From Candidatus Magasanikbacteria bacterium CG10_big_fil_rev_8_21_14_0_10_36_16 (GTDB lineage: Bacteria > Patescibacteriota > Patescibacteriia > Magasanikbacterales > UBA922): 12,064 bases of DNA. The stretch is taken from contig PFBU01000065.1 of the NCBI GenBank assembly GCA_002773185.1, forward strand, positions 1 through 12,064. The letters run 5' to 3'. Position 1 is the stretch's first letter. Every line of letters begins with the position of its first letter. Shown here piece after piece: positions 1 through 4,886 of the stretch. The translations under genes were made by a program, and so were the position numbers. The notes under the pieces were generated by a model. The model saw only the letters and a program-made list of their open reading frames with translations. It did no database searches and was not told the origin of the DNA.

Positions 1-84
1 AATCATATCCGCGAACAATTGATAAGCCTAGCCGACGAGGACAGAAAATACCACATGAAGGATATAGCCTTGGATGGTAATTAA
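1..84 (+). CDS. C-terminal end of an unidentified protein (partial)
   Basis: Frame 1 is open from the window edge for 27 codons and ends at TAA (82-84). The visible peptide is charged and helix-prone, with residues such as IREQLISLADEDRKYH, and ends in ALDGN. It has no signal or membrane segment. I do not recognise the family from so short a tail. A hairpin with a T-rich tail follows at 104-170, as expected for the end of a transcription unit. That this is a real gene rests only on the open frame and the terminator-like structure behind it. Confidence 0.45.
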   Translation, partial: NHIREQLISLADEDRKYHMKDIALDGN

Positions 85-103
85 TTTTAGTTGGAGATAC
101 GTT

Positions 104-170
104 GAGATAAATTGAGATAATTGTTTTATTTTTTTACCTCTATCTATCTCTATCTATCTCTTTATTTTTT
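104..170 (+). terminator. Probable rho-independent terminator built from GAGATA/TATCTC repeats
   Basis: Two GAGATA hexamers (104-109, 114-119) separated by 4 nt can pair with two TATCTC hexamers (145-150, 155-160), also separated by 4 nt. This gives an interrupted stem followed directly by a T-rich run at 161-170. The right arm is a low-complexity CTATCTAT tract. It lies between the upstream gene tail and the DUF1294 start at 172, so transcription of the latter may depend on readthrough or on a promoter I cannot see. Confidence 0.45.
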
Positions 171-171
171 T

Positions 172-453
172 ATGATAGAACTCTCAAAAATAAATCTAGT
201 ATTGATCGGCTATTTCATTTTAATCAACTTGATTACACTTATTACTTTTGGCATAGACAAGGGAAAAGCTATAAATAACAACAGAAGAATAAGAGAAAGA
301 ACACTCTGGATAATGTCTCTCCTTGGTGGCTCACTTGGTGCTTTACTGGGAATGAAAATGTTTAGACACAAGACTAAGAAACTTAGTTTTCAGGCGATGA
401 TGGCGGTGATTCTGGTGGTGCAAATTTTGTTGGCTTATTGGTTGCTGAGTTAA
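172..453 (+). CDS. DUF1294 family small membrane protein
   Basis: A 93-residue inner-membrane protein of unknown function. It matches the DUF1294 pattern: a first hydrophobic segment (about 7-25), then a GIDK motif and a basic stretch with RIRERTLW, then LGGSLGALLGMKMFRHKT, then a second hydrophobic segment at the C-terminus. The run from the RERTLW region to FRHKTKK is the family signature and its length is normal. I chose ATG 172. An upstream in-frame TTG at 121 would add only a low-complexity Phe/Tyr/Leu stretch translated from the terminator arms. No clear ribosome binding site is visible. The gene converges on a toxin-antitoxin cluster and shares a bidirectional terminator with it. The family assignment is firm; the biochemical role is unknown. 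Confidence 0.85.
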   Translation: MIELSKINLVLIGYFILINLITLITFGIDKGKAINNNRRIRERTLWIMSLLGGSLGALLGMKMFRHKTKKLSFQAMMAVILVVQILLAYWLLS

Positions 454-480
454 AAAATCCCGAGGTCGCCGGGATTTTTT
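452..480. terminator. Bidirectional rho-independent terminator
   Basis: A perfect stem, AAAAAATCCC (452-461) with GGGATTTTTT (471-480), extended by one G-C pair, encloses a short loop. A-tract and T-tract flank the GC core symmetrically, so it can serve the plus-strand DUF1294 gene (stop at 451-453) and the minus-strand toxin gene ending at 481. Confidence 0.85.
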
Positions 481-747
481 TTATTTATATAATTCACTAT
501 GTGTACCCAAATCCACAAATTCCACCCATTCAATTACTCCATCTAATTCTCTATAAATCGCCCTCCAATCACCATTGATATTAATACTATGATATCTTTT
601 CAAATCACCTGCCAATTTATGATCATTTAATCTAGGATCATTTTTATCTTCTCTAAAAAGAACAAGTCTTCTGTCACAAGCATGTTGTACTTTTAGAGGA
701 GATTTACGATATTTTTTCAAAAACTTTTTTGTCAAATCAGTCCTCAT
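481..747 (-). CDS. RelE/YafQ-family mRNA interferase toxin (toxin 1)
   Basis: An 88-residue basic cytoplasmic toxin of the RelE/ParE superfamily, closest to the YafQ branch. The order of conserved elements is intact: basic N-terminal helices with KKFLKKYRKSP, then NDHKLAG (His43), RYHSI (His53), GDWRAIY (Asp60, Trp61), and the C-terminal LGTHSELY block (His83, Tyr87). In YafQ these His, Asp and C-terminal His/aromatic positions are the catalytic set for ribosome-dependent mRNA cleavage, so this copy looks active. It overlaps the antitoxin gene at 737-747. A strong Shine-Dalgarno (GGGAGG, within 753-758) lies inside the antitoxin coding sequence, 5 nt from the start codon. It is the last gene of the minus-strand cluster, before the terminator at 452-480. 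Confidence 0.9.
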   Translation of the reverse strand: MRTDLTKKFLKKYRKSPLKVQHACDRRLVLFREDKNDPRLNDHKLAGDLKRYHSININGDWRAIYRELDGVIEWVEFVDLGTHSELYK

Positions 748-1039
748 ACTTACCTCCCTCTTCTACATTTTTATGTAAAAATGCAATAGCCTCCTCGGTA
801 GTATCAAAACTATAATAGTTTCCTTTTTTTCTTTCTTCTTCTGACTCCTTTAGGCTAGCTAGTAGTTCATCACTTGGCTCAAGTGGTTTGGATGAGAAGT
901 GAACAGTTTCATTTTTTATCAAATCCAGCAAATAAGCATTGACCAAAGAGCTGATACTAAAACCCAAGCTCTCGGCCACATTCATGGCTTTTTCTTTTAC
1001 TTCTGGTTTTACTTTGACGATAAGTGTGTCTGTTTTCAT
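737..1039 (-). CDS. RelB/DinJ-family antitoxin (antitoxin 1)
   Basis: A 100-residue antitoxin partner of the toxin that overlaps its 3' end by 11 nt. The N-terminal part (about 3-45) has the ribbon-helix-helix pattern of RelB/DinJ: a beta strand DTLIVKV, then helix EVKEKAMNVAESLG, then SISSLVNAYL. This part would form the DNA-binding dimer that represses its own promoter. The acidic C-terminal half (about 55-100), with ESEEERKK and TTEEAIAFL, is the expected toxin-wrapping tail. Its ATG overlaps the TGA of the upstream toxin 2 frame (ATGA), which would couple translation. It also has its own well-formed promoter at 1076-1104. No Shine-Dalgarno is visible. Confidence 0.88.
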   Translation of the reverse strand: MKTDTLIVKVKPEVKEKAMNVAESLGFSISSLVNAYLLDLIKNETVHFSSKPLEPSDELLASLKESEEERKKGNYYSFDTTEEAIAFLHKNVEEGGKYED

Positions 1040-1353
1040 ATTTTTGTATTTATATTATTAACCTTATATAAATAAAGTATATATAAAGTTAATACTTTTG
1101 TCAAGAACATTGTGTATTGGCTAACAAAAGACATGAATGCATAATCATCACTTTCTTCAAAAATAATCCTTATATCGCCAGTGACAGGAATAGAACGTTG
1201 GTCTTTCAATTGACCAGAAAGACGATGGTTGTTTAACTTTGGATGAAAAGGGTTCACCTGAAATATTGCTATTGTTTTTTCTACAGACATCTGCAATTTT
1301 ATCGGAAGTCTTGAATATTGTTTTAAAAAGTTCTTGTGGTATCTAATTTTCAT
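1036..1353 (-). CDS. RelE/YafQ-family toxin with aberrant C-terminus (toxin 2, probably inactive)
   Basis: The first 79 residues align with RelE/YafQ toxins and with toxin 1: KNFLKQYSRLP, then NNHRLSG (His43), QRSIPVTGDIRIIFEE (Asp60). The expected C-terminal LGTHxxxY block is replaced by SQYTMFLTK, so the catalytic His and the terminal aromatic are missing. The last 20 or so residues, rich in Leu, Tyr and Ile, are a translation of the -35 to -10 region of the next module. They look like readthrough into non-coding DNA, not a protein domain. Removing one T from the TTTT run near 1126-1131 gives an early stop and does not restore the motif. A G-rich ribosome binding site (AGGGGG) precedes the ATG in the 12-nt gap after antitoxin 2. 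Probably a decayed toxin whose 3' end was lost by deletion; a diverged active toxin cannot be excluded. Confidence 0.7.
   Translation of the reverse strand: MKIRYHKNFLKQYSRLPIKLQMSVEKTIAIFQVNPFHPKLNNHRLSGQLKDQRSIPVTGDIRIIFEESDDYAFMSFVSQYTMFLTKVLTLYILYLYKVNNINTKI
1076..1104 (-). promoter_or_regulatory. Sigma-70-type promoter of toxin-antitoxin module 1
   Basis: Read on the minus strand: TTGACA (1104-1099), exactly 17 nt, then TATACT (1081-1076). The -35 is perfect and the -10 is 5/6. Transcription would start near 1069, about 30 nt before the antitoxin 1 ATG. The promoter lies inside the 3' end of the toxin 2 reading frame, and its AT-rich surroundings (TTTATATATA, TTATATAA) could hold a RelB operator. 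Confidence 0.7.
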
Positions 1354-1365
1354 AATTAGTCCCCC

Positions 1366-1638
1366 TTATTTTTTTAGATGTGCAAGTGCCTTTTTGATAT
1401 CATCAAAATCCACTGTGTTGATACCTTTTTTTGCTTCTTTGGAAGCTAACAAAACCTTTTTTTCTTCCAAAAGTGTCAGCCCATTTTTCGTAATAGGACG
1501 AAAAGGAAGCGCTTCCAAAAGAGTTGTTTGCTGAAAAAAAAGCTTGACAGCGCTACTCATATCTAGTCCCATTTTTTCAAAGATCTTTTTTGCCTTTTGT
1601 TTTTGTTTTTCGTCAATTCTAATTTGTATTGTAGCCAT
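1366..1638 (-). CDS. RelB/DinJ-family antitoxin (antitoxin 2)
   Basis: A 90-residue antitoxin from the ATG at 1638. A longer frame to 1677 would prepend an unusual Lys/Ile-rich stretch and run into the promoter, so I prefer MATIQIRIDEK. The N-terminal ribbon-helix-helix pattern is clear: strand TIQIRID, helix KQKAKKIFEKMGLD, then MSSAVKLFFQQ. TLLEALPFRP follows, typical of the DinJ/RelB linker, and the C-terminus FDDIKKALAHLKK would contact the toxin. It is the first gene of the four-gene minus-strand cluster and ends 12 nt before toxin 2. If toxin 2 is dead, this antitoxin may survive as an autoregulator or by cross-neutralising toxin 1. Confidence 0.85.
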   Translation of the reverse strand: MATIQIRIDEKQKQKAKKIFEKMGLDMSSAVKLFFQQTTLLEALPFRPITKNGLTLLEEKKVLLASKEAKKGINTVDFDDIKKALAHLKK

Positions 1639-1656
1639 ATACTTTATAATTATTTT

Positions 1657-1696
1657 CTTATATTTATATACCAACACAATGTCATTACTTTGTCAA
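1657..1696 (-). promoter_or_regulatory. Probable promoter(s) of toxin-antitoxin module 2
   Basis: On the minus strand a perfect TTGACA (1696-1691) is followed by an extended -10-like TGGTATATA at a rather long spacing (20 nt). A second reading is better spaced: ATGACA (1685-1680), 17 nt, TATAAG (1662-1657), each 5/6. Either would start transcription 10-25 nt before the antitoxin 2 ATG. Confidence 0.5.
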
Positions 1697-1726
1697 TACA
1701 TAAAATAGACACATCTTCTATAATTT

Positions 1727-1759
1727 AAAAATCCCAAAGTTAATTGCTAAGGGATTTTT
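1727..1759 (-). terminator. Rho-independent terminator after efp
   Basis: Stem AAAAATCCC (1727-1735) with GGGATTTTT (1751-1759), loop of 15 nt. Its position between the minus-strand efp gene and the promoter of the toxin-antitoxin cluster suggests that it ends the efp transcript. The arms are A/T symmetric, so it could work on either strand. Confidence 0.65.
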
Positions 1760-1786
1760 TGTTTGTTTGAATTTTTTGAAAGTCTT

Positions 1787-1827
1787 TTACCTCTTTTGAA
1801 AGTATGTTGAGGTAATTACGATTACCT
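1787..1827 (-). other. Two mutually exclusive hairpins in the efp 3' region
   Basis: GAGGTAA (1809-1815) can pair with TTACCTC (1787-1793). The overlapping AGGTAAT (1810-1816) can instead pair with ATTACCT (1821-1827) around a TACG tetraloop. The same strand is shared, so only one helix can form. This lies in the roughly 130-bp gap behind efp, which holds no gene. A regulatory role is speculative. Confidence 0.35.
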
Positions 1828-1868
1828 TGAGAAAGATCCCTCGTCGTGCTTCGCCGACTTCGGGATGA
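1828..1868. repeat. Dispersed imperfect palindrome, copy 1 (TTGAGAAAGAT type)
   Basis: About 41 nt beginning TTGAGAAAGATCCCTCGTCG and ending TTCGGGATGA. Internal pairing ATCCC/GGGAT and GTCG/CGAC gives a REP-like hairpin. It begins 1 nt after the efp stop codon on the minus strand. A second copy in the same orientation lies at 4206-4246. Confidence 0.65.
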
Positions 1869-1869
1869 A

Positions 1870-2433
1870 CTAAACCACTCTACCACCATATTCACCAGTC
1901 TCGGTATTGACCAAGATTTCTTCACCTTCTTTAATAAAGATTGGAGCATAAATAGTAAGACCATTATCAAGAATAATTTCTTTGGTCACATTGCCACCAC
2001 TACTGTCACCTTTGACAGCTGGAGGAGCGGTCACTACTTTGTATGTGACTTTCTTTGGCAATTGAATAGCTACAATATTACCATCATGAAGTGAAGCAAC
2101 AATATCCAAACCTTCTTTCAAATATTTTGCATCTTCACCAATCACACCTTCTCTAACTTCAACTGTTTCATAAGTGTTTTGATTCATGAAAGAATATACA
2201 TCAGAAGTTTTGTACAAAAATTGCATATTGGTATTTTGGACTTCTACTGAATCTAGTGTTTCACCACTTTTGAAAGTAAGCTCCATACCTTTGTCACCGC
2301 CAATACTTTTTAGTTTACATTTGAAAAAAGCCTGTCCTTTGCCAGGATTAACAAATTGGAAAGTGTTGATGACATAGAGTTGTCCATTGTGACGAATCAC
2401 GGCACCTTTTTTGATATCTGTTGTATCGCCCAT
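1870..2433 (-). CDS. efp: Translation elongation factor P
   Basis: A full-length EF-P (187 residues). EF-P binds between the P and E sites of stalled ribosomes and speeds peptide-bond formation at polyproline stretches. Three beta-barrel domains are visible: a KOW-like domain (about 1-62), a central OB domain (about 63-128) and a C-terminal OB domain (about 129-187) with TIYAPIFIKEGEEILVNTET and the family ending GEYGGRV. The tip loop reads NPGKGQAF. Lys32 is the residue lysylated by EpmA in the E. coli-type system, and the epmA homolog is the next gene upstream on the same strand. The start is ATG at 2433; no Shine-Dalgarno precedes it. In this window the proline-rich linker of the 9026-10099 pilin (five consecutive Pro) is an obvious potential EF-P client. 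Confidence 0.97.
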   Translation of the reverse strand: MGDTTDIKKGAVIRHNGQLYVINTFQFVNPGKGQAFFKCKLKSIGGDKGMELTFKSGETLDSVEVQNTNMQFLYKTSDVYSFMNQNTYETVEVREGVIGEDAKYLKEGLDIVASLHDGNIVAIQLPKKVTYKVVTAPPAVKGDSSGGNVTKEIILDNGLTIYAPIFIKEGEEILVNTETGEYGGRVV

Positions 2434-2471
2434 AGTACGTTGTATTAAAGATAATTAATCTAAAGTTAACA

Positions 2472-2505
2472 ATCCAGATATACGGATAATACGGATGCTC
2501 TGGAT
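2472..2505. repeat. Hairpin with ATACGGAT direct repeats
   Basis: ATCCAGA (2472-2478) pairs with TCTGGAT (2499-2505). The loop carries two ATACGGAT copies. CAGATATACGGATA (2475-2488) recurs exactly at 4807-4820, so this is part of the dispersed repeat family seen at 2546-2602 and 4806-4857. It lies in the 177-bp gap between epmA and efp and may act as a partial terminator or as an RNA structure ahead of efp. Confidence 0.5.
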
Positions 2506-2545
2506 TTTTCTAAAAAAATTTTAATTTGATACAAAATATTTTAAC

Positions 2546-2602
2546 CATATCCGTATCATCAGGATTCCACCATAGGCGGACAGGTATCCGAAAATCCGGA
2601 GT
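2546..2602 (+). repeat. Dispersed repeat, copy A (GGATTCCACC type)
   Basis: Core GGATTCCACCATAGGCGGAC followed by AGGTATCCG. The reverse complement of 4806-4857 matches it closely over about 50 nt, including the flanking ATCCGTA. The copies are inverted and about 2.25 kb apart, flanking epmA, mgtC and the adenosyltransferase. This copy ends 8 nt before the end of epmA. Confidence 0.7.
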
Positions 2603-2610
2603 GTTTATCC

Positions 2611-3618
2611 TTAAAATAGCTTACTTGAGGGCAATGTTAACACACTATCTATGTTTTGGCAAGATGTCAGCACCTGTACGAGACGGTCAACACCCAAGGC
2701 AATACCGGCTGAATTAGGCATTTGTCCGACAGCTTCAATAAATTCCATATCTATTTTATAGACTTTTTTACCCTGTCTTTCACGTTCTTTTTGCTCTTCT
2801 TGCAATCTTTTCAATTGTTCGTCTTTGTTGGTAAGTTCGGAAAAAGCATTGGCAAGTTCTAAGCCATCAATATAGACCTCAAAACGCTCAGCATAATTTG
2901 GATTTATTTCTGACAATTTTGACAAAGATGCCATTTTGGCTGGATAATTGTAAACAATGACAACCCCCATATCTTTTAACTTTGGTTCAATTTCCTGCAA
3001 AAAAATTCTATAAAACAGCTCTTCATAACTCTCAGGATTTTCAACATTATATTTTTTTTCTTTGCACAATTCCCACATTTTTTCTCTAGTCAAATATTCA
3101 TCTAAATTAATATTAATTGTCTTTTGCCACAAGTCTTTCATTGAAATTCTTTTGAAAATTGAAAATTGAAAATTGAAAATTCCAGAACAATTTTTAATTA
3201 TAAAATTTAACATCTGATCTAAATCATCCATCAATACAAACATATCCGCCTCAGTACGATAATATTCCAGCATGGTGAATTCCGGATTGTGCGTGCCACC
3301 AAAACTTTCTTCATCACGAAAAGTCTTTCCCAAGTAAAAAATATTAGTAAAACCACCAGCTAACAATTTCTTCATTGTATATTCTGGTGAGGTGTGCAAA
3401 TAACCTCTAAATTCTTGTTTCATCTCATTGTGAAAAATTGTCTCAATCGCTGAAATGTTTGGTTCTTGTCCAGGATATTTGATAAGAAGTGGGACTTCCA
3501 CCTCTACAAAATCGCGTGACCAAAAAAATTCTCTAATTAACCTAAGAATCTCAAAACGCTTTTCTAAAATTTCCTTATTTTTGGCTATATGAAAAACTTG
3601 GCTCATAATTTTTGACAT
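2611..3618 (-). CDS. epmA: EF-P (R)-beta-lysine ligase / EpmA-type class II lysyl-tRNA synthetase paralog
   Basis: A 335-residue class II synthetase core without the N-terminal anticodon-binding domain of LysS, which is the EpmA (PoxA/GenX/YjeA) architecture; E. coli EpmA is about 325 residues. Visible elements are motif 1 (VEVEVPLL, about 38-45), HTSPEY (75-80), motif 2 with FRDEE and HNPEFTMLEYYR (about 100-121), ERFEVYIDGLELANAFSELT (244-263) and motif 3 GIALGVDRL (305-313). EpmA activates lysine with ATP and transfers it to the tip lysine of EF-P. The next gene downstream is EF-P with the modifiable Lys32. EpmB, which makes beta-lysine, is not in the window. An in-frame ATG at 3606 is an alternative start. 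The FNFQFSIF stretch (148-155) is translated from a heptanucleotide repeat and is probably a recent insertion in a variable loop. Confidence 0.93.
   Translation of the reverse strand: MSKIMSQVFHIAKNKEILEKRFEILRLIREFFWSRDFVEVEVPLLIKYPGQEPNISAIETIFHNEMKQEFRGYLHTSPEYTMKKLLAGGFTNIFYLGKTFRDEESFGGTHNPEFTMLEYYRTEADMFVLMDDLDQMLNFIIKNCSGIFNFQFSIFKRISMKDLWQKTININLDEYLTREKMWELCKEKKYNVENPESYEELFYRIFLQEIEPKLKDMGVVIVYNYPAKMASLSKLSEINPNYAERFEVYIDGLELANAFSELTNKDEQLKRLQEEQKERERQGKKVYKIDMEFIEAVGQMPNSAGIALGVDRLVQVLTSCQNIDSVLTLPSSKLF
3154..3181. repeat. Four tandem GAAAATT heptamers inside epmA
   Basis: Four exact head-to-tail copies of the 7-mer GAAAATT (3154-3160, 3161-3167, 3168-3174, 3175-3181). Seven is not a multiple of three, so gain or loss of a copy by slippage would frameshift epmA at about residue 147-156. 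Confidence 0.9.
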
Positions 3619-3622
3619 TTAG

Positions 3623-3671
3623 ATTTTGTAATTTGTTATTTCAAGTGATATACTATACTTAATTACAAAAT
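3623..3671. promoter_or_regulatory. Inverted repeat in the divergent epmA-mgtC promoter region (candidate operator)
   Basis: ATTTTGTAATT (3623-3633) and AATTACAAAAT (3661-3671) are perfect 11-bp inverted copies separated by 27 bp. They flank the -10 of the mgtC promoter, and the left arm overlaps its -35. The layout would suit a regulator bridging two half-sites. The arms are AT-rich, so chance is possible. Confidence 0.4.
3626..3654 (+). promoter_or_regulatory. Probable promoter of the mgtC gene
   Basis: TTGTAA (3626-3631), 17 nt, then an extended -10 TGATATACT with TATACT at 3649-3654. A second TATACT lies at 3654-3659. The predicted start leaves a leader of about 35 nt before the ATG at 3696. 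Confidence 0.55.
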
Positions 3672-3695
3672 AAATCAAATTTTAAAAGAATACCT

Positions 3696-4148
3696 ATGTA
3701 CTACTTATATTTTACTGGACAACTTTTACTCGCAATAATCCTAGGTGGTGTCCTAGGTTGGCAAAGAATAGCCGTTGGCAAAAAAGCTGGTCCGAGGACA
3801 TATGCCCTAGTGTCAGTTGGTTCGGCCCTATTCACTATACTGTCTATTCACGGCTTTGACGGTGATACCACTAGTCGAGTTGCTGCCCAAATTGTTACTG
3901 GCATTGGTTTCTTAGGTGTTGGTGTCATCGTCCACCAACAACACCGTGGCGAAAAAATTGTAGTCGGTTTGACTACTGCAGCAGGTCTCTGGGCTGTAGC
4001 AGCTCTTGGTATGGCTATAGGAGCAGGATGGATTTGGGAAAGTATTATTGCTTCATTTCTTATGCTCTTGGTCTTACTATTCAATGAAAATAAATTTGTT
4101 GATAAAAAAAGTAAGTCGAAAGTTCAGAGTCAAAAGTTCATAAAATAA
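3696..4148 (+). CDS. MgtC/SapB family membrane protein
   Basis: A 150-residue integral membrane protein covering the conserved MgtC N-terminal domain without the C-terminal cytoplasmic ACT-like domain of Salmonella MgtC. Signature segments are AGPRTYALVSVGSALFTILS (31-50), RVAAQIVTGIGFLGVGVIV (61-79) and GLTTAAGLWAVAALGMAIGAG (91-111), with a final hydrophobic helix at about 113-130. MgtC proteins are linked to survival in low Mg2+ and to modulation of F-type ATP synthase; the role here is unknown. The usual GLER after the first helix reads GWQR, a Glu-to-Gln change at a commonly conserved position. The basic tail (KKSKSKVQSQKFIK) is encoded by a loose AGTC-AAAGTTC repeat and may be an add-on. 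It has its own promoter at 3626-3654 and may be co-transcribed with the adenosyltransferase 107 nt downstream. Confidence 0.9.
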   Translation: MYYLYFTGQLLLAIILGGVLGWQRIAVGKKAGPRTYALVSVGSALFTILSIHGFDGDTTSRVAAQIVTGIGFLGVGVIVHQQHRGEKIVVGLTTAAGLWAVAALGMAIGAGWIWESIIASFLMLLVLLFNENKFVDKKSKSKVQSQKFIK

Positions 4149-4205
4149 TTTTTTCTAATTAGCTTTTAGAATCAATTAACGTTAATACCTTTTAAAACAT
4201 TTAAT

Positions 4206-4246
4206 TTGAGAAAGATTCCTCTCCGTTCTTCGGCGGTTCGGGATTG
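4206..4246. repeat. Dispersed imperfect palindrome, copy 2 (TTGAGAAAGAT type)
   Basis: Begins TTGAGAAAGATTCCTCTCCG and ends TTCGGGATTGA, aligning without gaps to 1828-1868 over about 41 nt. It lies just upstream of the adenosyltransferase, and the GAGG that serves as its ribosome binding site (4246-4249) overlaps the repeat edge. Confidence 0.65.
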
Positions 4247-4255
4247 AGGTTACCT

Positions 4256-4801
4256 ATGAAAATCTATACCAAAACTGGCGACCAGGGAGAGACTTCTTTG
4301 CTCGGTGGCAAGAGAGTCTTCAAAAATTGTGTAGAGATGGAAGCTATCGGCGAAGTAGATGAACTAAATAGTTCAATAGGTCTGCTTGTCTCTCACTTAG
4401 CTAGTAATTTTGCAGAAGAAAAAAAAGATTTACAAAAAATCCAAAACAAACTCTTTGATCTTGGTTCAAATTTAGCAGCTGTCCAAACAGACCTGGTAGA
4501 AGTACCACAAATAAAAGATAGCGATCTAGATTTTTTGGAAATGCATATTGATAAAATGACAGAAAAACTAGCTGAGCTAACACAATTTATATTACCTGGA
4601 GGATCAATTGGAGCTTCACTCGCTTTTCAAGCTCGTGCTGTATGTCGTCGGGCTGAAAGAGTTGTCACCAAATTGGATCAACATTATGAACTAGACGAAA
4701 ACATACCAAAATATCTAAATCGGCTAAGTGATTATCTTTTTACTCTGGCTAGACACTTCAACAGACAAGAAAAAGTTGATGAAATAACTTGGCAAAAATG
4801 A
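4256..4801 (+). CDS. pduO: PduO-type cob(I)alamin adenosyltransferase
   Basis: A 181-residue cytoplasmic enzyme that moves the adenosyl group of ATP to Co(I) corrinoid to make adenosylcobalamin; the family works as a trimer. The N-terminal nucleotide-binding signature is intact: KIYTKTGDQGETSLLGGKR (2-20), then EAIGEVDELNSSIG (29-42, with Asp35). So is the second active-site block RAVCRRAER (127-135), followed by YLNRLSDYLFTLAR (153-166, Asn155). These match the PduO/MMAB family, whose length is about 180-190. I chose ATG 4256, preceded by GAGG at 6-nt spacing, over an in-frame TTG at 4244. There is no B12 biosynthesis, transport or B12-dependent enzyme gene nearby, so its use here is unclear. 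It ends in TGA, consistent with the standard code. Confidence 0.93.
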   Translation: MKIYTKTGDQGETSLLGGKRVFKNCVEMEAIGEVDELNSSIGLLVSHLASNFAEEKKDLQKIQNKLFDLGSNLAAVQTDLVEVPQIKDSDLDFLEMHIDKMTEKLAELTQFILPGGSIGASLAFQARAVCRRAERVVTKLDQHYELDENIPKYLNRLSDYLFTLARHFNRQEKVDEITWQK

Positions 4802-4805
4802 ACAT

Positions 4806-4857
4806 ACAGATATACGGATACCTGTCCGCCTGGGGTGGAATCCAGATTTACGGATGT
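4806..4857 (-). repeat. Dispersed repeat, copy B (GGATTCCACC type)
   Basis: On the plus strand it reads ATACGGATACCTGTCCGCC, then TGGGGTGGAATCCAG, then ATTTACGGAT. It is the inverted counterpart of 2546-2602 and starts 4 nt after the adenosyltransferase stop codon. Confidence 0.7.
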
Positions 4858-4886
4858 GACCTACTAAAAAATTATTAAAAAACGGG

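Noticed and set aside
1..84. Assignment of the first gene tail to a DNA alkylation repair (AlkD-like) protein
   Set aside because: The IREQLISLADED stretch is faintly reminiscent, but that pattern belongs to N-termini of the family and 27 residues are too few for a call.
1036..1100. The Leu/Tyr/Ile-rich end of toxin 2 as a membrane anchor
   Set aside because: The stretch is a translation of the promoter of the next module and contains polar and basic residues; a membrane-anchored RelE would be unusual.
1740..2094. Short open frames on both strands overlapping the efp 3' end and downstream repeat
   Set aside because: They cross the terminator, the palindromic repeat and the efp coding region in other frames; no ribosome binding site or domain supports them.
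3848..4084. Minus-strand open frame inside the MgtC gene
   Set aside because: It is a shadow of a firmly identified gene; the product is low-complexity and Pro/Thr-rich, without a family match I recognise.
4175..4186. 12-nt perfect palindrome ATTAACGTTAAT between mgtC and the adenosyltransferase
   Set aside because: It is short and AT-rich in an AT-rich genome, with no second copy or promoter next to it; chance is likely.
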